From: Dehalococcoides mccartyi
GTDB taxonomy: Bacteria > Chloroflexota > Dehalococcoidia > UBA2979
Length of the DNA stretch: 7,580 nucleotides
Assembly: GCA_945888895.1 (NCBI GenBank)
Contig: CAMDAY010000104.1
Span: forward strand, 1-7,580
Direction: 5' to 3'
A model generated the notes under the pieces. It was not told the origin of the DNA, did not search any database, and saw only the letters and a list, made by a program, of their open reading frames with translations. The number at the start of each line of letters is the position of its first letter. Positions within the stretch are counted from its first letter, which is position 1. This document shows positions 6,331 through 7,580 of the stretch, one piece after another. The position numbers were made by a program, and so were the translations under genes.

Positions 6331-6615
6331 ATGGCGATCGCTGGTGGGCTACGCAAGCAACTGAAGCCTGGGACGCAACTCGTCGGACGATACAAGGGCG
6401 CTGAACACCGGGCGCAGGTCGTCGAAGGCGACGACGGCAAGACGCACTATCGCCTTTCGGACGGCCGCGAGTTCAGGAGCCCCTCCGCAGCGGGCGCCGC
6501 GGTCATGGGCGGCATCGCCTGCAACGGCTGGCGGTTTTGGAGCGTTGCCGCGCCAATCGCGCCGAAGCGGAAGGCGGCGGCGAAGCGGCCCGCCGCGAAG
6601 CGAAGCTCGCGATGA
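6331..6615 (+). CDS. Small basic RAMA/DUF2924-like domain protein
   Basis: A 94-residue protein. Residues 10-72 carry the pattern LKPGTQLVGRYKG (11-23), a short beta-rich middle with acidic DDGKTHYRLSDG (34-45), FRSPSAAGAAV (48-58) and CNGWRFW (64-70). The order PGT...G.YKG, SPSAA and NGW.FW resembles RAMA domains (found with adenine methylases of restriction systems and predicted to bind DNA, perhaps modified DNA) and the related DUF2924. The last 16 residues are a Lys/Arg/Ala/Ser-rich tail (KRKAAAKRPAAKRSSR), the kind of disordered tail that binds nucleic acid. The start is fixed by the strong Shine-Dalgarno. The stop overlaps the start of the recombinase gene by ATGA (6612-6615), so the two are probably co-translated. 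The fold assignment is by motif memory, and the cellular role is unknown. Confidence 0.75.
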   Translation: MAIAGGLRKQLKPGTQLVGRYKGAEHRAQVVEGDDGKTHYRLSDGREFRSPSAAGAAVMGGIACNGWRFWSVAAPIAPKRKAAAKRPAAKRSSR

Positions 6616-7538
6616 CCGAGCCGCTCACGACGCACGCACTCGTTGAGCTCTATCTGCTGCGGTGCGAAGTTGAAGGTAAGAGCCCACGCACGGTCAGCGC
6701 GTACCGCTGGGTGCTCTCGCGGTTTCTTCAGGCGCTCGAGGAAGACAACGCCCCGATCATCGCGGCTGACCTGGAGTCGGCGCACGTCTACGCCTACCTC
6801 GCGCGTTCGACCCATCTGCGCACCGAGTCACGGCACCGCTACTTCCGCGAGGTCCGGTGCTTCTTCAGCTGGCTCGTCGAGGCCGGCTATCTCGAGCGCA
6901 CCCCCTTCCGCGGCATGCGGAACGTGCGCATGCCGCAGCGGATCGTGCAGCCGTTCTCGGTGCAGGACGTGACCACGCTGCTCGCGGCCTGCGAGGGCCC
7001 GCTTGTGGCGCGGGACCGGGCGCTCGTGATGACGCTGCTCGACACCGGCGCCCGCTGCTCGGAGGTGATCCAGCTCGACCTTGAGGACCTCGACCTCGAA
7101 GGCCACAGGCTGCGCATCCTGCACGCCAAGGGGAACAAGCAGCGCGTCGTGCCGTTCGCCGGGCGCTGTGAGGCAGCGCTGCGGGAATACCTCGACGTCC
7201 GCGGCCTCGAGCCCGGCCCCCTCTTCCTTGCTTCGACCGGACACTCCGACCTCATACCTGGCCGCGCGCTGCACGCCAACGGCCTCAAGCAGCTACTCAT
7301 CCGGCTGAAGAAGAAGACCGGCATCGCGAAAGTGCATGCGCACCGCTTCCGCCACACGTTCGCGACCTGGGCGATCCAGCACGACGCACGGGAGATCGAC
7401 GTGCAGTACCTGCTCGGGCACGCCTCGCCGGACATGGTGCGGCGGTACTCGTCGAGCTACGGCTCGGAGCAGGCGGCGCTGCGACACGTCGCCTTCTCCC
7501 CCGCCGACCAGATGCTCAGCCCGGTCAACGTGCGATAG
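6612..7538 (+). CDS. Tyrosine recombinase / integrase (Xer-like)
   Basis: Tyrosine recombinases cut and rejoin DNA at specific sites through a covalent 3'-phosphotyrosine. Numbered from the ATG at 6612 (308 residues, the usual XerC/D size), an N-terminal SAM-like core-binding domain (about 5-95) includes SPRTVSAYRWVLSRFLQAL (24-42). The catalytic domain shows R148 in LLDTGARCSEVIQL, K173 in HAKGNKQRVVP, H244 and R247 in HAHRFRHTFAT, H270 in LLGHASPD and nucleophile Y279 nine residues later, the same spacing as in XerD. All catalytic residues are present, so it should be active. The start overlaps the stop of the RAMA-like gene; an in-frame upstream TTG at 6537 lies inside that gene and is less likely. 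No tRNA or att site is visible nearby, so it may be a Xer-type housekeeping paralogue, a phage or ICE integrase, or part of a small cassette. Confidence 0.93.
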   Translation: MTEPLTTHALVELYLLRCEVEGKSPRTVSAYRWVLSRFLQALEEDNAPIIAADLESAHVYAYLARSTHLRTESRHRYFREVRCFFSWLVEAGYLERTPFRGMRNVRMPQRIVQPFSVQDVTTLLAACEGPLVARDRALVMTLLDTGARCSEVIQLDLEDLDLEGHRLRILHAKGNKQRVVPFAGRCEAALREYLDVRGLEPGPLFLASTGHSDLIPGRALHANGLKQLLIRLKKKTGIAKVHAHRFRHTFATWAIQHDAREIDVQYLLGHASPDMVRRYSSSYGSEQAALRHVAFSPADQMLSPVNVR

Positions 7539-7580
7539 GGCACCTGTCGCGCCCGTCGCGGACCCGCTGGGCCTGCTGTC

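Noticed and set aside
6180..6404. 74-codon + strand frame before and overlapping the RAMA-like gene
   Set aside because: No ribosome binding site at its ATG, no family resemblance, and it runs out of frame into a gene with a strong Shine-Dalgarno.
1..7580. CRISPR array, tRNA, rRNA or att direct repeats
   Set aside because: I saw no regularly spaced repeats, no tRNA-like cloverleaf near the recombinase and no paired direct repeats flanking it within the window.

Overview
The window is GC-rich and densely coded, with strong G/C preference at third codon positions. It looks like a chromosomal segment of a high-GC bacterium. The set of CHAD, Ppx/GppA and PPK1 genes next to an IS3-type element fits deep-branching Actinobacteria (Thermoleophilia-like) or Chloroflexota. 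That placement is an inference from gene content only; no rRNA or tRNA gene is present to support it.

Layout, left to right. (1) Bases 1-262 are the right end of an IS3-family insertion sequence: the last part of the transposase, then a terminal inverted repeat. (2) Bases 288-2381 (+) encode a three-domain protein, CYTH-CHAD-SixA: a triphosphate-tunnel enzyme fold, a polyphosphate-binding helical domain and a phosphohistidine phosphatase. (3) On the opposite strand, ppk (PPK1, 6051 or 6078 down to 3970) and ppx/gppA (3973 down to 2378) form a tight two-gene operon with a 4-nt stop/start overlap. The fusion gene and ppx converge and share a single CTAG that supplies both stop codons. (4) Bases 6052-6330 form a divergent intergenic region of about 280 bp. 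It holds a candidate ppk promoter, a perfect 8-bp inverted repeat and, on the + strand, a possible 10-codon leader peptide. (5) Bases 6331-6615 (+) encode a small basic protein resembling RAMA/DUF2924 domains, started by a near-perfect Shine-Dalgarno. It overlaps by ATGA with (6) a complete Xer-like tyrosine recombinase (6612-7538, +). Bases 7539-7580 show no recognisable feature.

Functionally, genes 2-3 form a polyphosphate module. PPK1 makes polyphosphate from ATP through a phosphohistidine intermediate. Ppx/GppA removes terminal phosphates from polyphosphate (or acts on pppGpp). The fusion protein could bind polyphosphate through CHAD, cleave short triphosphates through CYTH and remove phosphate from histidine through SixA. 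The right-hand pair (RAMA-like plus recombinase) looks like an independent accessory or mobile-type cassette. The points most worth a second look are the CYTH-CHAD-SixA fusion beside ppk, the RAMA/recombinase pair, and a perfect 13-bp hairpin inside the 3' part of ppk.
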